Positions 35,001 through 46,701 of a DNA stretch of 64,000 nucleotides are shown one piece after another. Made by a program: the position numbers and the translations under genes. The DNA is from Thozetella sp. PMI_491 (taxonomy: Eukaryota > Ascomycota > Sordariomycetes > Chaetosphaeriales > Chaetosphaeriaceae): assembly GCA_021432635.1 (NCBI GenBank), contig MU270036.1, forward strand, positions 630,915 through 694,914, written 5' to 3'. The notes below the pieces were generated by a model. It was not told where the DNA came from and ran no database searches. It worked only from the letters and a program-made list of their open reading frames with translations. Position 1 is the stretch's first letter. Each line of letters starts with the position of its first letter.

Positions 35001-37127
35001 TCTGCAGCGCCGGCGATTGGTACAGGTAGTATTCAATTCGGTCAAGCCCGAGGTTGTCGAAGATTTCACGACTATAGGTGCGGCAGCTCGGCACAAGAAC
35101 GTCCTTTTTCTTGAACGGTTGCTGGATCTTGGGGTGGAGCTCGATCCTGAAGGCTCTGAGGCTCTTCCGCCCCTGTGGTACGCCTTGAAGAGTGCAAATT
35201 TTGAGACTGCAGATCTGGTTTTCCGCCACATGAACGAGAAACAACGCCAAGCGATCAACCAAGAACACCGCGCAGATGGCTGTACAATGGGGGCTAGGGT
35301 TTTGCGTGAGTGGTACAATGAGCATGATATGAGGCTGTTAGAAGCGCTTGATTGGCTGAAGGATCACGGGGCGGAGCAGTTCTCCTGCCGTGGTTTTCCA
35401 GGCTGGAGCCACTTTGTGGCAGGAAGCTCAAATACTCCAACACTGTTGGACCATGATCTTGCGGATGCAAGACTGGCAAGGAAACTATTTCAATGTTACC
35501 CGAGGCAATTGACCGAAGCAGATGTGGACGGGCTACAACCCATCCACTGGGCTGCGATGGGTGGCCAACTTGAAGTTCTCAAGACTCTGCTAGATCTGAA
35601 GACCGATATCAACTGCCAGGTCACACGAGCTAGGAGAGTGAGTCAAACTTTGCGTGGTGGCATAGCCGAAGGGGTGAACACAGCAACATACCGAGACGTT
35701 GATGGCGACGATGCCAATCTAGCCGATCTCACCGACAGCTCTTTACTCGGCAAAACACCCTTAGACATGGTGTTTTATAGCCTGAACATGCTAAGCAGAC
35801 GCTCCGAAGTCGACGAGCACCGATTCTTCAAAAGAGGAACAATAGATCTGGAATATCAGCACCGAAGGCTAGCCAGAGTCATTTTGTTTCTTTGCTCGCA
35901 TGGTGCACAACTGGGCAACAGGGCAGACTCGGTAGAGAGGGTAATTGCAGCACAAGCCATGGGCCGACTGCCAAAACTCGCCAATTTGTTCTATGAAATG
36001 CAGGGAGTGAGTGCCGCACCTTCACTCCAGAACCTGGAGTTCGACATACAAACTATGCTAGATATATACTATCCGATGAGGGGTGAAAGGAAGAGTGCAT
36101 GGCCTAGACTTCTTGAAGGCGACCGAACAAGTCGGCCACAGAAGGAGGTGGGCTTTTCTAAGCGCTGGATGGAGGTGCTATGCACTAAGGTGACGCTTAT
36201 ATCGGACGACTTGGGACGCTTTTCAAGGGTCGTGATGGCGGGAAGAGAGACAGTGAGCCGCAAAATAGTCGAAGAATACCTCCGACCGGCAGAAGCTCGA
36301 GGTATATGCCCTACAGGATATACCCAGTGGTTGAGGAAGACGGCAGATATAAGAAAACGGGTGTGGCGGACACTCATCACAGGTTGTCCATCTGATGCAA
36401 TAGACGAGCCACTGCCGCAATCATGGGCCGCACTCCATACTCGCGGCATGCGACCTATCGGGACTGATCCAAGTATCGAAGAACTACCAGCAATAGGCCA
36501 AATCTTTTGGGTCGGGCGAAACTGGGCATCTCCTGAGGCGGCCGAGGAAATGGGCTCGGCCCTAAGGATTATGTCATGGAATCTCGACCCAAATGGAGGC
36601 AGCGTGGTCGTAGGATTTGAAAGCTCGTGGAGTGGCGAGACGGCTCAGTTCGCTAATATCGGCAGGTCGATAGCCACAAGCATTTCCACAAAAGGGGTTT
36701 TCAAGGTTCTTATTCATGATGATCACGCCGCCATCCAGAGTATTACAACCCATGATAGTATCCTAGCAGGTGGCTATATTGGATTGGTATGCGCGCAGGC
36801 TTCCCCCAATCCAGCAATTCCTAAGCAAACGAGACTAATATTTCATCAAACCAGGCCCATATTCCAGTCTCTTTATTTAATGCGCAAGCGCCTATTGTCC
36901 AAATGGCCGTTAAGATTATAGAGCGTGAGCTAGAAGAGGACATAGGCAGAAGCCACGCAGGTGATCCAGCCTCTCAGATAGCCAAGCGCACTCAGTTCTA
37001 TGACACGATGAAGAAGGCCGTTCATGAAAGCGGCGCGGTTGAATCCGGAACGGACTGGAGAGCTGATGGTTCTCCTAATGTAATGGAAACTGGGTCGTAT
37101 CACTTCTTGTGGAAAAAGGATGCTTAG
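32058..37127 (+). CDS. protein kinase with ankyrin repeats, large
   Basis: The main frame runs from 32245 to 36786. A 68 nt intron (36787-36854, GTATGC donor, CTAAT branch, CAG) joins a final exon 36855-37127. The 5' junction is unresolved. A Ser-rich frame from the ATG at 32058 runs to ~32240, one base out of phase with the kinase frame; no good intron fits, so a one-base frameshift or assembly error is possible. The total is ~1,600-1,670 residues. The kinase domain has the glycine loop GAGYSSQV, Lys in VALKR, HGDIKASN and DFAGS (Asp kept), so it looks catalytically competent. Distal segments include ankyrin-like units: FHHLTALEDEAAASLASLC, PLFWAVCSG, PLWYALKSANFETADLV and QPIHWAAMGGQLEVLKTLL. 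The N-kinase/C-ankyrin order recalls RIPK4/ANKK1, by analogy only. Confidence 0.72.
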
Positions 37128-37963
37128 TTTCGTGGTCCTTGGTTTAACCCCATTTGATCGAGTTTCAGTTTTTTATATACATGAAACTCTTATTTTAATA
37201 CACCGTTAATTAGAAAAGTTAAACAGTTAAATATAGGTATGCATAGTATATTGAAGAGTAAGAAGAAGCGCTTCCGTCGCCTTCTCTTCGTAGCCGAACT
37301 GGTGCCGTCTGCCAAGACTGCAAAAGAAAAAGGCATAGTAACCTTAAGAATATCTAATCCTGACGTTAAAAATATTTGGCAGCTGAGGATTGTTATCAGG
37401 GAGGCGGAAGAAGGGGACAAAGAAGAGCGAGCATCAGTAATACTGGCACTGAGTGAGGAGAATGATTTTCCCGAAGCAAGACGGTCTACACAATGGAATA
37501 TGACGTTCGTCACATATTTGAGCCGTTCATAAACCCTCCAATATAACTATTGTTATTTTTCGGAAAACAAATCACACCATCCTATCTCATTAGAGGCTGT
37601 TTAGCCGCAATATTGTAGAGCTACTAGTAATACACCCTCGTCTGATTTATTGGTAGAGAACAATAGAAACAAAGCTAGTGGACAAGCCGAGTGTCGGATC
37701 CATGTATCAAAGTCCCCATTGGTATCTTATGTACGGGTGGATCTCGACCCCACGTTTTGCCAAATATGTACCTGGTGTGCGAGATCTATAATACCGGGCC
37801 AAACTATCATAAGCGCTAAACGCAAACCGGCAACATGCGGACAAACATCACAGCGTAGAGGCCGCGCATTCGGCCTTATTTATACACCGTGCCTTCTATA
37901 TTCACGAACTTCAAGTCGTTTATAAGCCTGATAGCATTGATACTACGGAATTCGGAAACCCAC
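37128..37963. other. intergenic 0.8 kb
   Basis: AT-rich. Overlapping opposite-strand frames at 37190-37532 have no recognisable domain and I do not call either. Nothing else seen. Confidence 0.4.
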
Positions 37964-39672
37964 ATGATGTCTCTCAAGGGCTTTAGGGACTCACTGCCGT
38001 CGCAAAGTCCCGGGCTCTCTGATACCACACGGCGGCTGCTCTCGTGTCCTAAGTCACTACCCTTAGCCTTTCTGGTGCTTGCCGCTGTTACGACACGCTC
38101 TCAGGTTGGTGCCGAATCGTGTGAAATCCGGCCCCGGCAGTGCACTACACTCACGGCCGCTGATATCCCAGGAATCCCGGGAGCGGATGTGGTGTCAGTC
38201 TCGACTGCCGAGGCACATGGCTACATGAGTGCTAGCGGCGTACTAGACTTCTGTGAAGTAAACATCACCTTAACCCATGCCCCGGCAGGAGACAATGTAC
38301 TCATCCGCACCTGGCTGCCCCTTGTCCTACACGACTGGAACGGTCGCTTCCAGGGGACAGGAGGCAGCGGATTTGTCGCAGGCGGATTCACGGCGCTACT
38401 AGAGCCCGGTATAGCAAACGGCTATGTTGCATCCACCACGGATGCAGGCCTGCAGGGGGATTCAGGGCAGTCGCTTCTGAACGACTCCCAGCTGATGCTG
38501 AACTTTGCTTCGCTGTCGATCCACGAGATGACGGTGGTCGGAAAAGCTCTCACAAAGGCCTACTTTGGAAAACCGGCCCTATTCTCGTACTTCAATGGCT
38601 GTTCCACTGGAGGGAGACAAGGGTTGATGGAAGCCCAGAAATACCCGGATGATTATGATGGTATCCTCTCTATTGCGCCCGCTATCAACATGCCCAAGTG
38701 TAAGCATCCCAAAAGTCAAAGTCAAACACGCTAGTAGACTTCTCAACGAACTCGCGCAATTTTGTGCGCTAACGTCGCTGACGTGCATATACAGTCCTTC
38801 CAGCAGAGTTGTATCCATATGTAGTCATGAACCAGGAGGAAGGCGCAGTTTCCGCCTGTGTCTTCGACACTCTCACTGCGGCTCAGATCGCAGCTTGTGA
38901 TCTCGGCGATGGTGCTGAAGATGGCATAATAGCGGATCCCGGATCCTGCACCTTCAACGCTTACACAATGGTAGGCCGCCCGACCGGCTGCCAGGATGCC
39001 TCGCATTCAAAGATCAGCTCTGCCGAAGCAAGCATCTTCAATCGCATTTTCGAGGGGTTTCGTGCCCCAAACGGGACTAGATTGTGGTATGGCCTTTCTC
39101 CCGGTGCACCAGTCACCTCGCTAGCTGCCGAGCCCCCGTTCGAGCTTCCGCGTATCTGGGCTTTGGACTTTGTACTGGGAGAGCCTGATCGCAACCCGCA
39201 AACTCTCACATATACAGACCTCTTGGACATATTCGCTCAGTCTGAGGCCCGTTACGGCGATATCCTTGGAACTGACGACCCGGATCTAAGGCGGGTGCGA
39301 GACGGCGGCCACAAGATCCTCAGTTGGCACGGACTAGCGGACCCTCTCATCTTCCCAGAGGGGACCTTGGACTACCGCCGGAAAGTAGATGCCGCCATGG
39401 GAGGCACTGTGGCAGTAGACGAGTTCTACCGTGTATTCGAGGCACCTGCGGTCGGTCACTGCTTGGGTGGAAATGGCCCGGTTCCCGACTGGCAGGCGAC
39501 ACTTGCTACCCTCGTAGCCTGGGTAGAGCACGGCGCGGTGCCGGACACTCTCTGGGCCACGACAATTATCGAAAATATCACCACGACAAGGAACTTGTGC
39601 CGCTACCCAAAGAAGCAGAGATATGTTGGAACCGGGGATGTGCATGACGCCGCGAGTTGGACCTGCGTATAA
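37964..39672 (+). CDS. tannase/feruloyl esterase family protein, secreted
   Basis: Two exons, 37964-38699 and 38795-39672. The 95 nt intron has donor GTAAGC and acceptor CAG in phase 1, giving 537 residues. The ATG at 37964 was chosen because the longer frame starts at a GTG. The N-terminus has a hydrophobic signal segment at ~31-42 after a long polar stretch. The family's CS-D-HC arrangement is visible: Cys213-Ser214 in NGCSTGGRQ, Asp in WHGLADPLI, and His-Cys in VGHCLGG, where the two Cys bracket the triad by a disulfide. Typical substrates are gallate or ferulate esters of plant material, so a plant-polymer role is likely. Confidence 0.9.
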
Positions 39673-40246
39673 GACTGGCGATCTCGCTACGGCGAAACGG
39701 ACATTGGGCAACTTTAGTATAGTGTTACTACAACACAATAACGCCTAGCTGTAGCCATCGGTAGCTAGAATTTGTTCCAGTATAAAATCCCGAATTAGTA
39801 TCGCCTCGTTGAGTATATATCGCCTAGCTCATAGTTTTATGTATCTGAGGTTGGTAGGTACTAAGTGAGGTACCTAGGTACACTCCTAGTTGCACCTTGG
39901 GGACGGAGAAAAAAAGGCCTTGATCCCGTGAGCACAAATGTGCTCTGACTGGTCGCTCGCTGGCAGGCTCCCTCCGCCCACGTTTTAGGCACCACGTCGA
40001 ATTCTTCTTTACAAGTCTCCGACTGGGGAAACCCCCCCCACCGATTTGGCGTTTTCTAAACCGAAAGAGAAAAAAATCTGTTCTCTCATTCCTATGCCGT
40101 GATTTTTCTTATTTTGGGTTTCTTTATTTCGTCTTGCAGCGCGTAACGAAAGAAAAGGCTTTGTCTTTTGCTCTCGTGTCTTAGTGATCGACACGTGGGG
40201 CAATACAACTTCAGTCCACAGTGTACACCGCCCAGCACCTCTATTC
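39673..40246. other. intergenic 0.6 kb
   Basis: No gene-like frame. GTACCTAGGTAC-type palindromic words near 39868-39880 and short C and A runs near 40030-40075. Confidence 0.45.
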
Positions 40247-41585
40247 ATGTGCTACCAGGTTATGGAGTTGTATAGCGCGTGTCGCTGTCTATACTACCAA
40301 CATGCTATCGACCGTTGTGATTCATACGGCCGCCATCCGATCCAAAGACGGACGATACTTGTCGGCTACGCCTGCATTGACCACTCCGGAGGACAGCCGG
40401 AAGGTATCTCCAACGCTTGCCTTGTGCCCGTGGGCTATGTGGGCTATGATTCGGACTCAGGCTACGGCACTCTACGGATAGCTAGTCGCCCTAGTCACCC
40501 GAGTTACCTGCTCGTGGGCCGTGATAGGTACCTAAGGCCGACATCGGGACTGACATCGGTGGGCGCCGTGGTTAATGCAGCGAGCGACCACAGATCCCAA
40601 GCCCATCGAGAAGCCGACACGGAACCTATGGCTCTTTCAACAGGTATTTAGAGCTGCTCGTCTAGCGAATCCGGCTATCATTCTATAGGCATGCCGGATC
40701 AAGACTCACGTTCCGATGCAACCGCTTCAGAGCCTGAGGATCATGTTTCCTCAGAAACATCGGAGCACTCCGAAATGACTGAATATCACTATCCCTGGAG
40801 TGAAATCGAGAGGGACATGCTTTACATAGTCATCGCGGTTTCATGCATCCCAGAGAGGTACACCGGGGAGCGAGCAGTCGTCTCAACAAGCAAGCAGGCA
40901 CCCAGGAGACCGCGCCAACACCACAGACTCTTTAAGCACTTCGGCGCAGAAACGGTCTCGATTAGATGGGAGCTCTGACACGTCAAGCGAGCCACGCGGA
41001 TCACAATGCTCCAAGAAGCTGAGGTGCTCTGCAGAAAGAGACCTCCTGTTTGCTTGTGTGTTTTTCAAGAAAGATCTCCGACGATACCATGCTTGCGAGA
41101 AATTGGGCCAGAAGAGAATTCGAGATATTAAGCAGCACTTGCGCCGCAAGCACTTTGACCCCTTTTATTGCTCTCGCTGCTGGGGTGTCTTCGATTCGGA
41201 ACAACAACGTGACGATCACACTAGAATCCAGACTTGCCAGCTCCAACCCGAAAACACTCGCGAAACACTTAGCCTGGCCCAGATCATGGCTCTGAATAAG
41301 AAGGTCAACCATAAATTGACCCCTTCTATGCAATGGTTTAGCGTCTGGGATATTTGTTTCCCTGGCCTGCAACGTCCTGTGTCTCCGTATATCGACCCGG
41401 AGCTATCCGAGCAGCTGTCTTCTTTCAACATCTACTACATGGAGGATGGCCGGGACATTATATTCGAAGCTTTGAGGGGGAGAAATATGATCCATTTAGG
41501 GGCTACCTCTAATACCGAGCATGATCTGGCGACTCTAGGGCGAGTAGTCCTTCGAGACGCCCTCAATATTATATATGAATCATAG
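40247..41585 (+). CDS. C2H2-like zinc-finger protein, truncated by an in-frame TAG
   Basis: Model: 40247-40643, 40689-40799 and 40858-41585 (introns 45 and 58 nt, phases match), about 411 residues. The first exon holds a Cys/His-rich module (CRCLYYQHAIDRC...GYACIDH) found at the start of many fungal proteins. A Ser/Asp-rich linker follows. Then comes the fungal C2H2-like segment FACVFFKKD, RIRDIKQHLRRKH and FYCSRCWGVF...H. After the TAG at 41583-41585 the same frame stays open with protein-like sequence to a strong donor (AAAG|GTAAGT) at 41949, so the stop is probably a nonsense change (CAG to TAG, RIP-type). The second intron's donor (GTGAAA) is weak. Part of the lost C-terminus is duplicated at 60591-60709. 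Confidence 0.6.
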
Positions 41586-41948
41586 GTACATAGGACTCCC
41601 TCCCAGATAGAAGGGATCTTACCTATAGTAGTTTCAGGGAACGAGTCTCAGGAAGGGCTAGACTACCCCAATGAGTCTACATCTAACACCGAGTCAAGAG
41701 GCGGAGAATTCACGAACTTAGAAGCCGAGGAGCCTGACTCTGAGCTTCTGAGTTATTCGGGCTTGTCCGAATACCCACAGCAGCTAAACGTACTACCCTT
41801 TGACCAGTTTCAAGCTATACACCCCGAAACTGCTACCGAGATGGCTGGAGATGCACTGGATTTCCCTTTTGATACATTTTTACTGGAAGGGGGAGATTTC
41901 ACTTCGACAACGGACCCGCTCCCTAGCTTCAAATGCTCGAGAATAAAG
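41586..41948 (+). pseudogene. orphaned C-terminal coding segment of the C2H2-like gene
   Basis: The frame is open from the codon after the TAG through acidic, Ser/Glu-rich sequence to a GTAAGT donor. Protein-like composition plus the duplicated copy at 60.6 kb indicate former coding sequence. Confidence 0.55.
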
Positions 41949-42035
41949 GTAAGTCGATTTAGCGGTAAAAAGTTCTTATTACTAGTAATTAGCAGTCTTT
42001 TTTTTTATTTAAGCCTTTTATTTTTTAAGCACTAG

Positions 42036-42975
42036 AGTTGCATTATATATATAAAAATAAGTTGTTCGTAGTAATAGTAGACCATACAAATAATAAAGAG
42101 CTAAATAATAGATAATTAGACCTTTACCACTAGGTATCTTACTATAGCTCCCTAATCATTAAAGAGCCAGCTAGTCCTCTTTGATTGAGGCGCCCCACTG
42201 CCTCACTACCTAGTGGCTTCCATAGCTCCCTAATCGTTAGGGAAGGAGCTCTATATAGTCGACAAAACAGCGGCGACGAAGATAGAGGTAGGATAGGCGG
42301 TGCATATCGCCGTGAGCAGCTCAGCGCGGAACAGCTTAGTGGGAACTAGCGGCGTCGTCCGCATCCCGCTGTCAATACGTAGCGGGCCGAGAAACGAGAC
42401 ATTTACAAAAACGCTAGGCCCAAGAACAGAGCAAAACCTATTCTCTAAGGAATAAACAGCTATATTACTCGCATCACGATCGATACTAAAGGTTAAACAC
42501 CGTAGGGTTACGATCGCAGTAAACCAAAAAAATAGCGGTGCTTATAATCAAGAACCCTCGCAGCGGGGACGATACCATGGTCCTGTGGGTGTGGGCGATG
42601 TCGATGGGGCCAGACCGTGCAGCTATGATATCGGCGACAGGCTCCTAGAGCGCCGCCGAAATAGAGGGCAAGTGAAACGCCACCGGCAGGATGAGCTCGA
42701 GTTGTGCGGGCTGCAGGGGTCGTGAATGGCGGTCAGCACCATGCGACACCGGCCAACGACTGAAAATGGTCAGTGCGCGATCATCGCATGCTGCCTCAAG
42801 CACTAACTAGATGGCACCTACGCTGGGGGACATGATGGTGCGTGTCAGCGCCAGACAGCGAGAGGCCCAGCCACCACCGAGTCACGTGTCATGCACTGGC
42901 TCTCAACAAAACCCTCAACAAGTTTCATACAAGAGAGAACTTACACTCTGTCCCGTGTACTCTCTCCGCTACGAA
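42036..42975. other. AT-rich then GC-mixed non-coding stretch
   Basis: At 42040-42260 there are direct repeats of TAGCTCCCTAATC and an inverted pair CCACTAGGTA/TACCTAGTGG about 80 bp apart, suggesting a small decayed element. The 42.26-42.8 kb part has no ORF. No tRNA fold was found. Confidence 0.4.
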
Positions 42976-44907
42976 ATGAGGCTTTTGAATACAGCTACTC
43001 TTCGCCTCGAGACTTTTCTCGTGAGCGAACTTCCGCCGTATGCGATCTTATCGCACACATGGGCTCAAGATGAAGTCCTCTTCGAGGACCTGGAGCCGGC
43101 CAAGAATCCGGTGCTAGGGAAATTGACTACAAACAAGGCGGGCGGCTCTAAACTCGTCCAGAGTGCTAGGCTTGCGGCCCAGGAAGGGTACCAGTACATT
43201 TGGATCGACACATGTTGTATCGACAAGTCGAGCAGTGCTGAGCTATCCGAGGCCATCAATTCCATGTTTCGTTGGTACATGCTTTCGACAGTTTGCTATG
43301 CGTATCTTGCCGATGTGGACGCCACGCCATCGGATACTGCTGCTGTTCTGGACCAGTTTCATCGATGTCGGTGGTTCACACGGGGGTGGACGCTTCAGGA
43401 GCTAATCGCCCCTGGCAACTTGGTATTTTTCAACAAGTCATGGAATCCCATTGGCACGAGAGACAGTCTCAAGTCAAACATTGAGCAAATCTCACAGGTA
43501 CCGAGCCCAATCCTTGCTTCGGACGCGTCGCAAAAGCCAGGGAGTCGCAACCCTCTCCACTACCTATCCCGGGTGAGCGTGTCGACGAGGCTGAGTTGGG
43601 CCGCGCGACGGCAGACCCAGAGAATCGAAGATGAAGCGTATTCGCTCATGGGCATGTTTGGCATCAACATGCCCCTGATATACGGAGAAGGGAGCAATGC
43701 ATTCCAGCGCCTCCAGGAAGAGCTCATCAGGATTTCTGATGATCAGAGCATTCTAGCCTTTCGCAATCCGCGGAGCAACCCCATGCCATACGGGGAGAGG
43801 ATGTTTGCGGAGTCTCCTAGTTGGTTTCTCCCAAATATCGAAGGGACACGGCTCGCCGACGAAGCTGTCCCGATGTCGTGGACAAATAGAGGCCTCGAAC
43901 TCAACGTGCTTCTCTGCAACGGGTTCTTAATGCGGAAAACAATGCGTGGAGAACTCGAAGTCGGCATAGGAACGGCCGGAATCGTCGGCGTCTTACAGTG
44001 CGGTATTAAAGACAAACATCTTTCTCGGATAGGTCTTGAATTATTGCCCTTGAATTATCTCAATACAGGTCCTGACTCGGAGCCGCCTCGCTATTTCAGG
44101 CGCCGCCCGGGTCCAGGCACGGTTCTAGTTTTTGACCCCGACAAAGGAGAGCAAGGCATATGCGAAGACCAAGACGAATGTGAGAGTTGAGCTATCTGTA
44201 TAATTGAGCCGGAAACAATACTGACGGCCCTACTAGCCGGCCCTGTCAAAGTTTCATTTCAGATCCACAGCTTCGTCCCCAAGCGGATCTTCCTCGAGTC
44301 CCCGATGGATCATTCCGTCAAAATCCTGAAGCCCTCGCTACGCCTTCGCCTAGGTGGTGCCAGCGGCGAAAACTATAAGCTCGCCATCGCCGTCCCGCAA
44401 CTAGATTCACGCCGGGTGTCTGCTTCTAGGATTCCTTATTCATGGTGTTTGCTAAATGACCAAGGCGAGAGCTTCTGGGGCTACGCTGTGATAAGAAAAA
44501 GAGCTGCGGCGGGCTTGAAAAAGACCGAAAGCCATATTCATGCGTGCTTTTGGCGCCTGAGTTTCACTCGCGCTACTAACTTGAGAGGCGAGGCGATTTC
44601 TGGCTTAGGAATAATAGCATGCCAGCTTGTTGATAAAGTCGACTTGAGGCGCGGAGACCCCTTCAAGAAAGACCCAACTGCAGGCATTGCCAATATCTTG
44701 TATCACAGCAGCGCGAAAGAGATTGAGCTGGGGGCACCATGCTGTATTTACAACGATGAGGACATCAATATCTCGGCTTTGGTTTCCAAAACCGAGTTTC
44801 TATGCCGGCCGACATATACTCTCACCTTTGATGTCAGCAAGTCAGAGGGAGCTCAAGCAAATGGTGAAATCCCTGTGCAGGGGTCGGACGAACTTGAGCA
44901 ATCTTGA
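42976..44907 (+). CDS. HET-domain (heterokaryon incompatibility) protein
   Basis: Two exons, 42976-44179 and 44237-44907. The 57 nt intron (GTGAGA donor, CTGAC branch, TAG acceptor, phase 1) removes the apparent TGA at 44188-44190, giving 624 residues. I start at MRLLNTATL, the usual HET-E/HET-D-type opening; an in-frame Met at 42811 would add 55 atypical residues. The HET domain is complete: YAILSHTWAQDEVLFEDL, YQYIWIDTCCIDKSSSAELSEAINSMFRWY, CRWFTRGWTLQELIAP, ending in DEAYSLMGMFGINMPLIYGEG and AFQRLQEE. The C-terminal half has no recognised domain. HET proteins trigger incompatibility or death reactions, with the TIR-like HET domain as effector. Confidence 0.87.
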
Positions 44908-44919
44908 AGTTTGACGGCA

Positions 44920-45214
44920 TGAGCTTGAGCATCAGCTATCTTCGACTCCTATCACTGTTTCTAGCCAGACAACGTGCCCAGCACCTCCAGCCTCCAGCTG
45001 TCCGATCGCAACTGCGTCGAACGATCCGCCAACTTCTTTGACGGCTTGCTCTTCAATAATATCTGTCTCTGTTTCCACCGTCACCCAGCCGCCGTCTACC
45101 TTGACGCAAATTCGAACACAAACCGTTACGTCAACATCGACTTCCTTGTACCTATGCCCCTCCAGCGCCGATTTCTTTCAGAATCCAGGCTTTGAGCAGA
45201 GTTACGACGGCTAG
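44920..45214 (+). pseudogene. relic of a Ser/Thr-rich secreted protein
   Basis: One frame reads Cys-Pro-rich then Thr/Ser-rich sequence (SVSTVTQPPSTLTQ..., TVTSTSTS), followed by NPGFEQSYDG and a TAG. This resembles the linker and start of a CBM-like module (N-x-GFE) in fungal secreted proteins. No start, no signal peptide, and stops follow at once. Confidence 0.35.
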
Positions 45215-45786
45215 AAGGTCGAGGCCAGCACTAATGCTGACTGGGGTGTTCGGCTTAATACACTACACACAGGCACTAGCTTACCGCCCAGACCCCGCGG
45301 CTGATGGCATCACTTGGCAATCAAGGCTCCCCTGGACGTAGCCCCCCTGGACGTAGCCCCCCTGGATGTTGCCTGGGTGCAGGTGCACCATGCCGAAGTC
45401 CAGGATGCAGGCCGAAGTCTAGGATTAAGGTTTCCTGTATGCGGCTGTTCTAGATGAGGCTAACTTGCATGTTGATAGCATGAGATAGGCGCGCATGGCG
45501 ACCTTGCCGGTGCGCATTGCGTGACGACATTCTCTACCACCAAATGGTACGGAATGAAGCTCTTGCTTTTGAGTGCATGTGTAAAATTGAGTGTAAATAT
45601 TTTGGGCCTAGGCTTATTGCTTGTATCGCCAGGTTTGGACAAGAAAATAGGAAATGCTGAAGCCGGCCCCAAAGACTCTAGGTCACTCTAGTTGGTGCCT
45701 GCACTGTTAACAAAAGGCTACCTTGTCATATCTAATGTCATTTTCGGCAGAAAACCGATCAAATTCTAAGGCAGCAACTGCAATCT
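45215..45786. other. intergenic 0.6 kb
   Basis: Contains the small tandem repeat at 45328-45373. No gene-like frame. Confidence 0.45.
45328..45373. repeat. ~15 bp tandem repeat, three copies
   Basis: Three consecutive copies of CCCCTGGACGTAG(C); the third is diverged (GGATGTTGC). Confidence 0.7.
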
Positions 45787-46701
45787 TTAGCGCGAGCGGA
45801 TTTCCCGTAGAAGCTGGGCGTACTCAGCGGCCCCTAGGGCTGTCAGGATATGCCACCAACCGTGAAGTTCCAATAGGAACGCCCACGGCAGGCCCAGTCT
45901 GTTTCGAAGAGCCCGCAGTTGCAGGCACTTTTCCAGGTCGATGTTCCAGATGACGAAGGCCACGACGAGAACCAGAACGGCCTTCCCAAACCGCCTCATC
46001 AGCCTAGTCGTGTCCTGCTTTGGACGGCTGCCAGAGTAGATGAGGTAGATGGTGCGGGGCCAGATCAGTGTCAGCATGAAGGCGAAGGTGTAAAAGTGGA
46101 GGAGAATGTTGCCCGATTGTACATATACGACCGACATGATACTGGTCCCCACAAAGATGACGGCGCTGACCAAGCCAGCAGCGCTCGGGGACTGGCCGTG
46201 CGTATAAACATACTGGAGCAGGAACGCCGCAAGGACCAGCATGGAGAGGTCGTCCATGAACTGCGGGCCCTGACGCAGCGTGGCATGGAAGCCTGCAGAT
46301 GTGACGCCGATAGAGAATAGCGCGATAGACATACTATCGACTCTTTGCGGACGTTGGCCGCGCCGTGGCGGGCGAAGCGCATAGTAGACTGGGACGAGAT
46401 GAGAACTTGGCTGTGACCTCCAAACCGGCTCCCGGGTCAACGTACCGTACGCCATATTGGAGAGGGTGTTGATGAACTCGGCGATGTAAAAGCTGATTGC
46501 ATAGTCTTCTTCGCAGAAACTACATTGGGTGTCTCCGGTTAGCGAATGGCTCCGTCGCATCAAAAACAAATTGTGCCGTGCTGATGGGGGATTTGCACAT
46601 CAGCCTCGCTACTCGGCTTACTTGGCGGCGCTCGTGGGGGGGCTCCAGTATCCATCGTTGGCATACGGATCCCCAGAGAAATGACGGTGTTTATGCGCCA
46701 T
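45787..46701 (-). CDS. alkaline ceramidase
   Basis: Three exons: 46701-46622, 46519-46446 and 46388-45787. Introns of 102 and 57 nt have GTAAGC and GTACGT donors with CTAAC branch in the first, giving 251 residues. Splicing restores the family start GYWSPPTSA...FCEEDY then AEFINTLSN. Other hallmarks are the metal-site motifs GFHATLRQG with Asp in QFMDDL, and the C-terminal LELHGWWHILTALGA with two His. About seven transmembrane helices are expected, in ER/Golgi. The enzyme cleaves (phyto)ceramides to sphingoid base and fatty acid. Confidence 0.9.

Noticed and set aside
37190-37532. Overlapping ~100-codon ORFs on both strands
   Set aside because: No recognised domain, no promoter context, and equal openness on both strands.
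42260-42800. Possible structured RNA or retroelement between the C2H2 and HET genes
   Set aside because: No conserved RNA box, tRNA fold or reverse-transcriptase motif could be found.
44188-44190. TGA as a nonsense mutation in the HET gene
   Set aside because: It lies inside a well-formed 57 nt intron with matching phase; the gene reads through intact.
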